Assembly (NCBI RefSeq): GCF_001010355.1
Contig: NZ_JPLA01000026.1
Span: 62,001 to 126,000 of the forward strand
From: Dyella japonica DSM 16301
GTDB taxonomy: Bacteria; Pseudomonadota; Gammaproteobacteria; Xanthomonadales; Rhodanobacteraceae
DNA length: 64,000 nt
Direction of reading: 5' to 3'
Part shown: positions 17,830-26,811 of the stretch, piece by piece
How positions within the stretch are numbered: position 1 is the first letter of the stretch
How the letters are laid out: the number at the start of each line of letters is the position of its first letter
Program-made: the position numbers and the translations under genes
The notes under the pieces: model-generated
The model's database searches: none
What the model saw: only the letters and a program-made list of their open reading frames with translations
Told to the model about the DNA's origin: nothing

Positions 17830-18702
17830 TTACGCCGGCAGCGGGATGTACTCCTCTTCGTCGCCCACCACCTTGCCCATGCGCTGCGCCGCCCAATCGG
17901 CCTTGGCCTGCTCGATGCGCTCGCGCGTGCTGGCCACGAAGTTCCACCACAGGTGGCGTTCGCCATCCAGCGGCGCGCCGCCGAACAGCATCACGCGGCT
18001 CTTGGTACGTGCGCGCAGTGGCGGCGAATCCAGGCCGGTCTGCACAGCGGCGTGCATGGGCACCACGTTGACGCCATCCCATTCCACTTCACCGTCGACC
18101 ACGCACACGCCGCGCTCCACATGCTGTTCCGGCCAGGGCAGTTCGGCGCCCGCTTCCAGCGTCGCCTCGATGAAGAACATCGGCGCGAACACCTTGACGG
18201 GCGACTCCTTGCCATAACCGGTGCCGGCGATCAGCACCAGTTCGACACCTGGCAACGCAATGCGGGGCAGTTCATCCGCGCCGTGGTGATGGAATTCCGG
18301 CTCGACCTCGGCGTCCTTCTGCGGCAGCGCCACCCAGACCTGGATGCCGTGCGTGCGGAAACCGCCGCCGCGCGCTTCCGGCGGCGTGCGCTCGGAATGC
18401 ACGATGCCGCGGCCGGAAGTCATCCAGTTCACTTCACCTGGGCGGATATCGGCAATGCTGCCGAGGCTGTCGCGGTGGCGGATCACGCCATCGAACAACC
18501 ACGTCACAGTGGCCAGCCCGATATGCGGATGCGGCCGCACATCCATGCCCTTGTCGTCGAGAAAGGTCACCGGACCCATGTAGTCGAAGAACACGAACGG
18601 GCCCACGTGGCGCGCCTGCAGGACCGGCAGCAGGCGACGCACGTTGAAGCCGTCGCCCAGGTCGTGCACGCGTCCTTCGATCAAGATCGGTTGCTGTTCC
18701 AT
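17830..18702 (-). CDS. Pirin-family cupin protein
   Basis: A 290-residue bicupin with the pirin metal site: RPHPH at 56-60 (His58, His60) and GIVHSE at 99-104 (His102, Glu104). Bacterial pirins include quercetin dioxygenases and regulators of pyruvate metabolism; the role here is unknown. It begins 12 nt after the stop of the OYE-family gene, so the two are very likely co-transcribed, a pairing that suggests redox or electrophile metabolism. Confidence 0.92.
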   Translation of the reverse strand: MEQQPILIEGRVHDLGDGFNVRRLLPVLQARHVGPFVFFDYMGPVTFLDDKGMDVRPHPHIGLATVTWLFDGVIRHRDSLGSIADIRPGEVNWMTSGRGIVHSERTPPEARGGGFRTHGIQVWVALPQKDAEVEPEFHHHGADELPRIALPGVELVLIAGTGYGKESPVKVFAPMFFIEATLEAGAELPWPEQHVERGVCVVDGEVEWDGVNVVPMHAAVQTGLDSPPLRARTKSRVMLFGGAPLDGERHLWWNFVASTRERIEQAKADWAAQRMGKVVGDEEEYIPLPA

Positions 18703-18714
18703 CGTGTCTCCTGT

Positions 18715-19773
18715 TTACCAGGCGCGCTGGTATTGTTCCGGCGCGCTGATCGTCACGCCCAGTTCCTGTGCGGCACGACGCGGGAAATACGGATCGCGCA
18801 GGCTTTCGCGCGCGATCAGCACCACGTCGGCCGATCCTTCCTCGATGATGCGCGCCGCGTGTGTGGATTCGGTGATGAGGCCCACGGCGCCCGTCGCGAT
18901 GCCCGCATCGTGACGCACGCGCGCCGCAAACGGTACCTGGTAGCCGGGCGAGAGCGGAATCTTCACGTGCGGAACCAGACCGCCGCTGGAGACGTCGATC
19001 AGGTCCACGCCCATCGACTTCACGTCACGGGCAAGCTGCACGGTCTGCTCGACATCCCAGCCGCCATCGCTCCAGTCGGTGGCGGAAACGCGCAGCCACA
19101 GCGGCAGGTGCTCGGGCCACACTTCGCGCACCGCCGTGATCACCTCGCGCACCAGGCGCGTGCGGTTCTCGAAGCTACCGCCGTATTCGTCGGTGCGCTG
19201 ATTGCTCAGCGGCGAAAGAAATTGATGCAGCAGATAGCCATGCGCACCGTGCAGCTCGATCAGCTGGAAGCCGGCGGCGAGCGCTCGCTCGGCGGCGGCG
19301 CGGAAGTCGGCAATCACCTGCGCAATGCCGGCACGATCGAGCGCCAGCGGCACATGCCAATGATGATCAAACGGTATGGCCGATGGCGCCACGGTCTGCC
19401 ATGCACCCGCGTCGGCGGACAGCGGACCGCCGCCCTCCCAGGGACGCATCGAGCTGGCCTTGCGCCCCGCATGGGCCAGCTGCACGCCGGCGACGGCGCC
19501 CTGCGCCTTGATGAAGGCGATGATCGGCTGCCACGCCTGCTGCTGCGCTTCGTTCCAGATGCCCACATCGCCGGCGGAAATGCGGCCTTCGGGTGAAATC
19601 GCGGTGGCTTCGGTGATCAGCAGACCGGCGCCGCCCACCGCGCGGCTGCCCAGATGCACGAAATGCCAGTCGTTGGGCAGGCCATCGGTGGCGGAGTATT
19701 CGCACATCGGCGCAATGACGAGGCGGTTGCGCAGCGTCACGCTACGCTGGGTGAACGGGGTGAAGAGTTTCAT
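18715..19773 (-). CDS. NADH:flavin oxidoreductase, Old Yellow Enzyme (YqjM-like class)
   Basis: A 352-residue FMN ene-reductase. LFTPFTQRSVTLRNRLVIAP leads into MCEYSA, where Cys24 and Tyr26 are the thermophilic-like/YqjM signature. The substrate-binding HGAHGYLLHQFLSP, the NRTRLVREV segment and the C-terminal ADVVLIARE phosphate-binding loop are present. It reduces alkenes of alpha,beta-unsaturated carbonyls. The ATG giving MKLFTPF matches the family; a longer in-frame start 26 codons upstream is unlikely. Confidence 0.94.
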   Translation of the reverse strand: MKLFTPFTQRSVTLRNRLVIAPMCEYSATDGLPNDWHFVHLGSRAVGGAGLLITEATAISPEGRISAGDVGIWNEAQQQAWQPIIAFIKAQGAVAGVQLAHAGRKASSMRPWEGGGPLSADAGAWQTVAPSAIPFDHHWHVPLALDRAGIAQVIADFRAAAERALAAGFQLIELHGAHGYLLHQFLSPLSNQRTDEYGGSFENRTRLVREVITAVREVWPEHLPLWLRVSATDWSDGGWDVEQTVQLARDVKSMGVDLIDVSSGGLVPHVKIPLSPGYQVPFAARVRHDAGIATGAVGLITESTHAARIIEEGSADVVLIARESLRDPYFPRRAAQELGVTISAPEQYQRAW

Positions 19774-19826
19774 CGGCCGGCTCTGGGAGAGGGATCTGCC
19801 ACACATGCCGGCATTCGACGCCCGGT

Positions 19827-20711
19827 TCAAGGTCCCGACGCCTGAAGCCACTGTGCCACGCGCACCGCGACGGCCTCGGGTGTCTTCATCCAGCCGAAGT
19901 GATCGGCTTTGTCGTTACCGAGTTCGTCCGCCGTGATTACTTGCTGCGCGTTCGGGCTGCGCGGCATTTTCCCGAGCAACCATGACAACGATGCCGGCGG
20001 CACCAGCCAGTCGTCGTGCATGCGCAATCCGAGTATCGGCAATTCAAGCCGGCCCAGCAGCACTTCGAAATCGACCGGCATGCCTGCAGCGGCATAGCGG
20101 CCGGTGCGGCCCGAGCGCGCCCAATCATCGATCAACTGCCGCGCCTCGTTGCCGCCGAAGCCGATCCGCCTTCCCGGCAAGTGGCCGACCACGCGCGCCA
20201 ACCACGGCGCCAGCGCATAGGCCAGCCACAGCAGGGGCGCCAGGGGAAACTGGCGCCAATACGGCGCCCCGCTCGCCACCACCAGCAGGCCAGCGGCGTC
20301 CTGCGGATGCAGGCTGGCGTAGAGCGCGGCCATCTGCCCACCCAGGCTGTGCCCGCCCAGCGTGAGGCGCCCCCGGGGCAGCAAGGCGCGCAGTGCAACG
20401 CCACCGGCCGGCAGATCGTCTTCCAGCAGTTGGCGATAGCCCCAGTCCTCGCGTCGATCGGCCCGCTTGTTGCTCGAACCGATCCCGCGCCATTCGTGGA
20501 TGGCCACCGCCACCCCGCGTTCCGCCAGCGCCTGCGCCAAGGGCAGGTAATGCTTGGCGGCCACTCCCAGGGCGGGCAGCCAATAAACCACTTGCGTGGC
20601 CTCGCCAACGGGACGCTGCACCAGCAGTTCCGCTCGCGCACCGTCCGCCGAGATCACGGGCAATACGTCGTGGGGAGGCAGCGAGCCGCGAACGAAAGAA
20701 GTAGCGGACAT
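19827..20711 (-). CDS. Alpha/beta hydrolase
   Basis: About 294 residues. The nucleophile elbow GGHSLGGQMAALYAS carries the catalytic serine, HEWRGIGSSNKR lies on the oxyanion side, and DHFGWMKT near the C-terminus supplies the likely catalytic histidine. No signal peptide. The family is broad, covering esterases, lipases and thioesterases, and the substrate is unknown. A GTG three codons upstream is an alternative start. It ends 53 bp before the OYE gene on the same strand, so it may head that cluster. Confidence 0.85.
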   Translation of the reverse strand: MSATSFVRGSLPPHDVLPVISADGARAELLVQRPVGEATQVVYWLPALGVAAKHYLPLAQALAERGVAVAIHEWRGIGSSNKRADRREDWGYRQLLEDDLPAGGVALRALLPRGRLTLGGHSLGGQMAALYASLHPQDAAGLLVVASGAPYWRQFPLAPLLWLAYALAPWLARVVGHLPGRRIGFGGNEARQLIDDWARSGRTGRYAAAGMPVDFEVLLGRLELPILGLRMHDDWLVPPASLSWLLGKMPRSPNAQQVITADELGNDKADHFGWMKTPEAVAVRVAQWLQASGP

Positions 20712-20782
20712 TCTCGGCACAGGTCGCAGGGTAGCGATGGAGGCTACCCAATTCGCGCGCCACTAAAAAGCCGCGCAAAGAA

Positions 20783-20804
20783 AAGGCCGGCAAGTGCCGG
20801 CCTT
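20783..20804 (-). terminator. Terminator of the first cold-shock gene
   Basis: AAGGCCGGC (20783-20791) pairs perfectly with GCCGGCCTT (20796-20804) around AAGT. On the minus strand it is followed by TTCTTTG, giving CCTTTTCTTT. It lies 28 nt beyond the csp stop codon. Confidence 0.85.
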
Positions 20805-20832
20805 CTCTTCATGCAGTAATGCTTTGATGAAC

Positions 20833-21042
20833 TCAGGCGGGCGCCACTTCATCGGCTTGCAGACCTTTCTGCCCCTGCACCACCTTGAAGCTCACCTTTT
20901 GCCCCTCTTTCAGGCTACGGAAACCCGAACCGCTGATCGCCCGAAAATGCACGAAGACATCCGGGCCGCTTTCACGGCTGATGAAACCAAAGCCCTTGGC
21001 GTCGTTGAACCATTTCACAGTGCCAACTTCACGATCCGACAT
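20833..21042 (-). CDS. Cold-shock protein (CspA family), copy 1
   Basis: A 69-residue single CSD protein that binds single-stranded nucleic acid and melts mRNA structure. RNP1 (KGFGFISR, 16-23) and RNP2 (DVFVHF, 28-33) are intact. It closely resembles the 69-residue paralogue 300 bp upstream. GGAG is 7 nt before the ATG within CGGAGTGAGTC. Its leader of about 145 nt shares conserved blocks with the paralogue, so post-transcriptional thermal control like that of E. coli cspA is plausible. Confidence 0.97.
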   Translation of the reverse strand: MSDREVGTVKWFNDAKGFGFISRESGPDVFVHFRAISGSGFRSLKEGQKVSFKVVQGQKGLQADEVAPA

Positions 21043-21197
21043 GACTCACTCCGATCAACTCGATGCTGAGACAAGTCAGCCTCCCCTTTGGCCGACGGCT
21101 TACTGCGCATGCAGGGATCGGGGTGTAGCGATGTGGACTCTTGCGAGTCGCGCATCGGGCACGCACGTGACCGAGCAACCACAGTGAATCCAGCATA
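21043..21197 (-). promoter_or_regulatory. Conserved csp leader and promoter, copy 1
   Basis: A -10 hexamer TATGCT (21192-21197) predicts a start near 21185 and a leader of about 143 nt. It shares with the second csp leader the blocks CGGCTTACTG (21096-21105, plus-strand sense), GGGGTGxxGCGATG, GCATCGGG, and GTGACC followed by CACAGTGA. Long conserved leaders are typical of cold-shock mRNAs. Confidence 0.55.
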
Positions 21198-21276
21198 ACG
21201 GATTTCTTTAATGCAAGTGAATGGCTTTAATCAATGCTTTGATTTTCACATTTCAACGACATTTGCGAATAAAACA

Positions 21277-21306
21277 AAAAAGCCAGGCATTGCTGCCTGG
21301 CTTTTT
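21277..21306. terminator. Strong bidirectional terminator after the second csp gene
   Basis: A perfect 13-bp stem (21277-21289 with 21294-21306) and TTGC loop, with A-run and T-run arms, lies 36 nt beyond the csp stop. It separates the two cold-shock transcription units. Confidence 0.92.
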
Positions 21307-21342
21307 CTTTGGCGTTTAAAACCGCCTATAACCGCAAGGCTA

Positions 21343-21552
21343 TTACTGCGGGATCACTTCGTCGGCCTGCAGGCCCTTCTGACCCTGCACGACCTTGAAG
21401 GAGACCTTCTGGCCTTCCTGCAGGCTCTTGAAGCCATTGCCCTGGATCGCGCGGAAATGCACGAAGACGTCCGGGCCGTTGTCACGGCTGATGAAGCCGA
21501 AGCCCTTGGCGTCGTTGAACCACTTGACGGTACCGATCTGACGATCAGACAT
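21343..21552 (-). CDS. Cold-shock protein (CspA family), copy 2
   Basis: A 69-residue protein almost identical in layout to copy 1: KGFGFISR at 16-23 and DVFVHF at 28-33, ending LQADEVIPQ. The start giving [11 protein letters not shown] has CGGAG upstream, matching copy 1; a 15-codon extension runs through the leader and is rejected. Tandem csp paralogues with separate promoters and terminators suggest different temperature or growth-phase control. Confidence 0.97.
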   Translation of the reverse strand: MSDRQIGTVKWFNDAKGFGFISRDNGPDVFVHFRAIQGNGFKSLQEGQKVSFKVVQGQKGLQADEVIPQ

Positions 21553-21720
21553 GTAAATCACTCCGTAGGATTTGAACAGACTCAGCCCGCACGACATGTG
21601 CAGGCCGGCTTACTGGTGTGCAAGGAAACCCTAGGGGTGAGGCGATGAGGCTAGATCGAGATCAGCGGCATCGGGTCACAAAACTCTGGTGACCCCAGCA
21701 AACACAGTGAGTGCATCATA
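21553..21720 (-). promoter_or_regulatory. Conserved csp leader and promoter, copy 2
   Basis: A -10 TATGAT (21715-21720) predicts a start near 21708 and a leader of about 156 nt. CGGCTTACTG is at 21606-21615 and the other blocks shared with copy 1 occur in the same order. The -35 is not clear. Confidence 0.55.
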
Positions 21721-21895
21721 ACCGCTCCCAGGGCGTAATGCGACTGGTTTCAGGCCTCAAAACCTGAATGAATAACCGTTAGGTCTTACAAAACGACGTA
21801 TGATTTTCACGCCATCTTCGCATTTCATCTCGTCCCTTGGATGGGTCGCGAACGACGCCCCGCTCAACCCGCAACCCTCGTGCAGGAGTAGCTCC

Positions 21896-22375
21896 ATGAT
21901 GTTTCGTCACCACCGCCTCGCCCTGCTCGCCCTTGTCGCTGGCGGCGTGATACTCGGCGGCTGTTCCGATAAGCCCCAGACGCGCCCCACCACGACCGCC
22001 CACACCACGACGGCCCAACCGGCTACCCATACGGCGGGAACCGCCGGCACGACGACGGGTACGGCCAAGCCCCGTACCGGTACCGTGACCACCTCGGGCG
22101 GCAAGCCGCTGCCGAACAGCACGGGTATTCCGGCCTGCGACGACTACCTGGCCAGCTACGTTTCCTGCCATGCCGTCGCCGGCGTCTATACGCCCGACCA
22201 GCTGCAGTCGCGTTATCAGGACATGCGCACCAGCCTGCTGCAGGATTCGGTGGACCCCACTACGCGTCCGCAACTGGGCGCTCGCTGCACCGCGCTTGCC
22301 AAGCAGCTGCGCGAGACCCTGCAAGGGAAATCGTGCGCACCAGTGTCGCCGGCCGCCAGCAGCAGCGCGCACTGA
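21896..22375 (+). CDS. Hypothetical lipoprotein with Thr-rich linker
   Basis: A 159-residue protein. LALLALVAGGVILGGC is a lipoprotein signal with acylated Cys21. A Thr/Ala-rich disordered stretch follows (about 27-65), then a folded part with four cysteines (PACDDYLASYVSC, ARCTALAKQL, GKSC) that could form two disulphides. No family was recognised. The ATG pair at 21896 and 21899 follows GGAG; either could start. It is divergent from csp copy 2 and converges on the ycaQ-like gene with only 3 nt between stops. Confidence 0.75.
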   Translation: MMFRHHRLALLALVAGGVILGGCSDKPQTRPTTTAHTTTAQPATHTAGTAGTTTGTAKPRTGTVTTSGGKPLPNSTGIPACDDYLASYVSCHAVAGVYTPDQLQSRYQDMRTSLLQDSVDPTTRPQLGARCTALAKQLRETLQGKSCAPVSPAASSSAH

Positions 22376-22378
22376 GTT

Positions 22379-23683
22379 TCAGCGCAGTAGCGCGCGCAGT
22401 GCAGCGGCCACCGACGCAGGCCGGCTGCGCGCGAGTTTCACCTTGGGTGTGTCGTGCCATTGCGCCGTGGCACGAATGGCGTCGGCCACCTCTTCTAGCA
22501 ATCGCGGCGTCGCCTCGACATCGGGTTCAAGGAAAAGCGCCTTGACCTCGAACATGCCCTCGCGACGATGTGCCTTCGCATCCAGCCTGCCGATCAATTG
22601 GCCACGATGAAGAATGGGCAGCACGTAGTAGCCATACTTGCGCTTCGGCGCCGGCACGTAGCATTCGATGGTGTATTCGAAACCGAACAAGGCTTCGGCG
22701 CGTGCACGGTCCCACACCACCGGATCGAATGGCGACAGCAAGGTCGTGTGCGTGGCGCGCAGCTGACCTGCCGCCGCCTGCGCGAGCACGCCGGCATGGT
22801 CGCGATGGACATAGGCGGGCACTTTCCAATCGGCCACCTGCACCTGCAGCAACTCGCCCTCGGCGACCAGCAGTGCAAGCTCCTTGTCGGTCACCGCCGG
22901 TTTCAGGCGGTAGTAGTCGGCGATCCAGCGCGCCTGCGTCACGCCCAGCGCGCGCACGCTGTCGAGGATGAAGCGACGACGCAAGGCTTCATGATCGAGC
23001 ACAAGCAGTGCGCGATCCAGCGGCGGATCGAGTTTTTCCAGCACGCGCTGCTCAAGATCGTAGACGCGCTGGAAGCGCTCGCGTCGCGTCACCATCAGGT
23101 CGCCCAGCGCAAACCATGCTTCCAGCCAGCGCTTTTCGGGCTTCCACGACCACCAGCCACCAGCGCTCTTGGTCTCGCTGTCGAAATCCGCTGCGCGCGC
23201 GGCGCCGTTGTCGCGTATGCGTGCCAGCAGCGCGTCCATGCCTTCGCGATGTTCGCGATGCATGCGATCGGCGTGCTTGTATGCCCAATGCATCGCACGC
23301 TGCCTGCGCCAGGCCTGGTGTAGCGCGAGGTCCGCCGACGGCACGAAGCACGCTTCGTGTGCCCAGCATTCGGCAATGCGTCCGGCATCGAGCGCATCCT
23401 CGAGCCATTGCGGATCGTAGTGGCCCAGGCGCGAATGCAGCACCAGATAGGGACTGCGCGCGACCACGTGAATGCTGTCGATCTGCAGCAGACGCATGCG
23501 CGTGATCGCATCGACCACATGCATCGGTTTGGCGCGCGCCTTGGGCTTGCTGAGCAGGCCCTGCGCCGCCAGATGAAGACGCCTTGCCTGCGCCAGATTC
23601 AACGCCGTGTGTGGGACGGATGAAGGAACCGACAACGGTAACGATGACTTCACGTGATCACGATGCCTGTGTTGAGGCGGCAT
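22379..23683 (-). CDS. YcaQ/AlkX-family winged-helix DNA glycosylase
   Basis: A 434-residue protein of the HTH_42 family. Members excise bulky alkyl adducts and unhook interstrand DNA crosslinks. The catalytic QxD signature appears as MRLLQIDSIHVVARSPYLVL, and the family blocks ECWAHEACFVP, SPFDPVVWDRAR and KYGYYVLPILH follow. The first ATG lacks a good ribosome site; a start near MPPQHRH or some 10-25 codons later is possible. YcaQ-type proteins form a repair theme with mutS and recA here but are not linked to them. Confidence 0.88.
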   Translation of the reverse strand: MPPQHRHRDHVKSSLPLSVPSSVPHTALNLAQARRLHLAAQGLLSKPKARAKPMHVVDAITRMRLLQIDSIHVVARSPYLVLHSRLGHYDPQWLEDALDAGRIAECWAHEACFVPSADLALHQAWRRQRAMHWAYKHADRMHREHREGMDALLARIRDNGAARAADFDSETKSAGGWWSWKPEKRWLEAWFALGDLMVTRRERFQRVYDLEQRVLEKLDPPLDRALLVLDHEALRRRFILDSVRALGVTQARWIADYYRLKPAVTDKELALLVAEGELLQVQVADWKVPAYVHRDHAGVLAQAAAGQLRATHTTLLSPFDPVVWDRARAEALFGFEYTIECYVPAPKRKYGYYVLPILHRGQLIGRLDAKAHRREGMFEVKALFLEPDVEATPRLLEEVADAIRATAQWHDTPKVKLARSRPASVAAALRALLR

Positions 23684-23804
23684 TTAGCCGTGCTTTGTTA
23701 GTTTGTGTGCAGCGCGAAGGACTGCAGCGCGACATTGCATTCCATCACTGCCCCATCGCGCGCATCCGTTCACGAGCCACGCATTCTGGCATGGAGTCAC
23801 GACG

Positions 23805-24248
23805 ATGAAATCCCGCACACCTCTGATCGCTCTTGTTACCGCCGGTTCGCTGATGCTGGCGGGCACGGTGTTGGCGCAAGACCAGACCATGCCGACGCCG
23901 CCTCCTCCCCCGCCGCCGCCGGCGCAATCGATGCCTGCGCAACCGACGCCTCCGCCGCCGACGCAAGTCATGCCGGCCACGCAGCCGACGCCTCCGCCCC
24001 CGCCGGGCGGTACGCAGGCACAGACGGCCAGCGGCAGGCAGCCGGTAACCATCAACTCAAGCGTACCGCCGGTCAACGCAGGACCCGCGCCAAGCTTCGA
24101 GCAGTTGGCCAATGGCAAGAAGTACATTTCCGAAAGCGATGCTTCGGCCTATCCGCTGCTGGCCAATGACTGGGCCTATGTGGACAAGGCCAAGTCCGGC
24201 CGCGTGAGCAAGGCGCAGTACGAGGCCTGGTTAAGCAACAACCGGTAA
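23805..24248 (+). CDS. Secreted proline-rich protein with degenerate EF-hand
   Basis: A 147-residue exported protein. The signal peptide (MKSRTPLIALVTAGSLMLAG, then TVLAQ) is followed by a Pro/Gln/Thr-rich low-complexity segment (about 28-75) and a short folded C-terminus. There DASAYPLLANDWAYVDKAKS, then GRVSKAQYEAWL, resembles one EF-hand helix-loop-helix, although the loop lacks several calcium-ligand acids. Likely periplasmic or cell-wall associated; function unknown. It is divergent from the ycaQ-like gene. Confidence 0.75.
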   Translation: MKSRTPLIALVTAGSLMLAGTVLAQDQTMPTPPPPPPPPAQSMPAQPTPPPPTQVMPATQPTPPPPPGGTQAQTASGRQPVTINSSVPPVNAGPAPSFEQLANGKKYISESDASAYPLLANDWAYVDKAKSGRVSKAQYEAWLSNNR

Positions 24249-24383
24249 GATGCGGCACTTCGGACGCGGGTCGTCGGCAACGGCGGCCCGCGTCGTCATA
24301 TGCGATACAGGAAGCGGCTGCTATCCAGGCAATCCCCGGCGCTGCGCTCCCGATCGCGTGCCCGCCCAGGATGGAGCCTCACC

Positions 24384-25526
24384 ATGCGACTCACTTCCCT
24401 GGCAGCTGTCTCGCTCACGCTTGGCCTGCCTTCCCTCGCTGCGCATGCGCAGAACCCCAGTCCGATGGACATCCGCGCCTGTACCGCCATCGAGACGGAT
24501 GCACAGCGACTGGCTTGCTACGACCGCGCCACAGGACGCGACAATCTGCCGGCCGCGCAGAAGAAGAGCGATGCTGCAGCACAAGCACCGGCGCCGGCCA
24601 CGTCGACGAGCCCCTCGAGCAATGCTTTCGGCCACGAAGCATCGCGGGTGGCAAGCGCAAATACCCAGGCGACAGGCACCGAGAGCGAGCAGGCCACGTC
24701 GGATGTGAAACCGCTCTCGCTGCTCGACAGCCGCTGGGAGCTTTCGCCCGAAAGCAAGCTGGGCACCTTCAATCTGCGCGGCTACAAGCCCATCGTGGTG
24801 CTGCCCTTCTTCGCCAGCAGCAACCAGAACCGGCAACCCGACAGTCCCAACCCGCTCAACACGGTCACCGAGCCGCAGCAGGTGGACAATATCGAGAGCA
24901 AATTCCAGCTCAGCCTGAAGACCAAGATCTGGCAAGGCGTGTTCGGCGACCAGGGCGATGTATGGGCCGCCTTTACCCAGTCCTCGCGCTGGCAGGTCTA
25001 CAACGAGAAGGAATCGCGCCCCTTCCGCGAGACCGATTACGAGCCCGAAGTCATGCTGATGTTCAACACCAATTATCAGCTCGGCGGGTGGAACGGCCGG
25101 CTGCTCGGCGTCGGCCTCGATCACCAATCCAACGGACAATCCGATCCGCTCTCGCGCAGCTGGAATCGCGTGATGGGCTATGCCGGTTTCGAGCGGCCCG
25201 GCTGGACCATCATGTTCCGTCCATGGTGGCGTATCCCCGAAGGCGGTCCGGACGACAACAATCCGGATATCGACAATTACATGGGTCGCGCCGACATGCA
25301 GATCATCCACGAATGGCAAGGCCAGGAATTCGGCCTGATGCTGCGCCATTCCCTGCGCGCAGGCAGCGAGAGTCATGGCGCGGCGCAGTTCACCTGGTCC
25401 TTCCCGGTGGCCGGCAATCTGCGCGGCTACATGGAGCTGTTCAAGGGTTATGGCGAAAGCCTGATCGACTACAACCACAACGCCACCTACCTCGGCATCG
25501 GCGTGTCGCTGCTGGACTGGTACTGA
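24384..25526 (+). CDS. pldA: Outer-membrane phospholipase A (OMPLA)
   Basis: A 380-residue precursor. The signal peptide ends near AHA (about 20-22). A roughly 85-residue extension rich in Ala/Ser/Thr precedes the barrel, longer than in E. coli. The catalytic segment GLDHQSNGQSDPLSRSWN carries His247, Ser249 and Asn261 with the same spacing as the E. coli His142-Ser144-Asn156 triad. GYGESLIDYNH near the C-terminus and a final aromatic (WY) fit a 12-strand barrel. The start follows AGGATGGAGCC; upstream in-frame starts lack a signal. Confidence 0.93.
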   Translation: MRLTSLAAVSLTLGLPSLAAHAQNPSPMDIRACTAIETDAQRLACYDRATGRDNLPAAQKKSDAAAQAPAPATSTSPSSNAFGHEASRVASANTQATGTESEQATSDVKPLSLLDSRWELSPESKLGTFNLRGYKPIVVLPFFASSNQNRQPDSPNPLNTVTEPQQVDNIESKFQLSLKTKIWQGVFGDQGDVWAAFTQSSRWQVYNEKESRPFRETDYEPEVMLMFNTNYQLGGWNGRLLGVGLDHQSNGQSDPLSRSWNRVMGYAGFERPGWTIMFRPWWRIPEGGPDDNNPDIDNYMGRADMQIIHEWQGQEFGLMLRHSLRAGSESHGAAQFTWSFPVAGNLRGYMELFKGYGESLIDYNHNATYLGIGVSLLDWY

Positions 25527-25529
25527 TCG

Positions 25530-26708
25530 CTACCACCAGGTTTGCTTGGTGCCGGTGAGGATGCGCAGCATCTGACCGCGCGCCACCGGCATGCGACCCA
25601 AGGGGCCGAACATCCGATCACGCAGTGCGGCCAGCGCCTGCCGATCGGACTGGAACAGCGGCGTCATCCATCGGCTCAGGCGCTGATAGATGCCCACGTG
25701 CCTGCGGCGTGCTTTTCGATAGGCATTCAAGGCAGGGGCGAGTTCGTCATGTGCCGCCAGGGCGTCGGCCAGCGCCAGCGCATCGAGCAGCGCCATGTTG
25801 ACGCCCTGCCCCAGCTGCGGGCTCATGGCATGGGCGGCGTCGCCGATGAACACGGCGTTGTCGCTCACCGTGCTGCGCAGTACCACATCCCGGTAACGCG
25901 CCCGGTGCAATTGCGTCGCGGATCGCAGGTTGTCCAGCAGGTACGACGCTTCCGGCCACAGCGTGGTCACGCGTTGGCGCAGGCGTTCCAGCGCTGCATC
26001 GTCGAAAGCGTCGACCTGTGCGCCGGGCAGGCTGTAGTAGAAGGTGAGCCAGCGTTGATCGCTGTCGTCGCGTCGCCCCACCGGCAGCAGGCCGACCATT
26101 TCCCGCGTCCCGGCATAGCGCTGCTGCAACACATCGGCATGCGGCCAATCAGCGGCAGGCAGCAGGCACCACATCGCGCCCCAGGGATAAAGCTGGTCGC
26201 GATGATGGACGTCCGCATCGCGACGCAGCAGCGAGTGCGCACCATCGGCGGCGATCACCAGGTCGAACGGGCCGTGCTGTTGCCCGGTGGCGTCGAGAAG
26301 ATACTTGCCGTCTTGCGACCGTCGCTCAATGCGTGTGCCGGTGCGGATGGCATCGTGGTCGGCGTAGGCCCGATGCAGCAGCGAGAACAGCGCGCCCCGC
26401 GTCATGCCCAGGCCAAAGCAGTCGGGCGCGTGATCGCGATAGCGCATGTCCATCACCATGCGACCGGCCAGGTTGCATCCGTACAGTTGCTCGATGCGCT
26501 GGCCGCTCGCCAGCGCCTGATCGTGCAGGCCCAGGCGAGCGAGCACGGAAAGACCGGTGGGTTGCAGCAGGAAACCGGCGCCCACGGGACCGGGAGCAGC
26601 CGCTTGTTCGAATACCGTGAGGGAATGCCCGGCTGCCGACAGCAACAGGCAGCTTGCCTGCCCGGCCACGCCGTAACCCACGACGGCGATGCGTAGAGTC
26701 CCCTGCAT
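25530..26708 (-). CDS. FAD-dependent monooxygenase (PHBH/UbiH fold)
   Basis: A 392-residue class A flavoprotein monooxygenase. The dinucleotide-binding motif is GYGVAGQASC near the N-terminus, the middle DG motif is VIAADGAHSLLRR, and the GD motif is FIGDAAHAMSPQLGQGVN. Members hydroxylate aromatic or polyketide substrates using NAD(P)H; the substrate is unknown. I chose the ATG at 26706-26708, which follows GGGAG with 6-nt spacing, over an ATG 11 codons upstream. It converges with pldA, the stops being 3 nt apart. Confidence 0.9.
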   Translation of the reverse strand: MQGTLRIAVVGYGVAGQASCLLLSAAGHSLTVFEQAAAPGPVGAGFLLQPTGLSVLARLGLHDQALASGQRIEQLYGCNLAGRMVMDMRYRDHAPDCFGLGMTRGALFSLLHRAYADHDAIRTGTRIERRSQDGKYLLDATGQQHGPFDLVIAADGAHSLLRRDADVHHRDQLYPWGAMWCLLPAADWPHADVLQQRYAGTREMVGLLPVGRRDDSDQRWLTFYYSLPGAQVDAFDDAALERLRQRVTTLWPEASYLLDNLRSATQLHRARYRDVVLRSTVSDNAVFIGDAAHAMSPQLGQGVNMALLDALALADALAAHDELAPALNAYRKARRRHVGIYQRLSRWMTPLFQSDRQALAALRDRMFGPLGRMPVARGQMLRILTGTKQTWW

Positions 26709-26811
26709 GACTGCTCCCTGTCGGTTCGCGCCAGTGTGCACGAACCATGCGACGGCTTCATGCCTCGCCAGAGGCGGCGTCGACGCTCGCGCCGACGCCG
26801 CGCGTCACCCC

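Noticed and set aside
26745-26811. slyD terminator (GCGGCGTCG inverted repeat)
   Set aside because: The stem is only 9 bp with a long GC loop and no T-run, so it was not listed.
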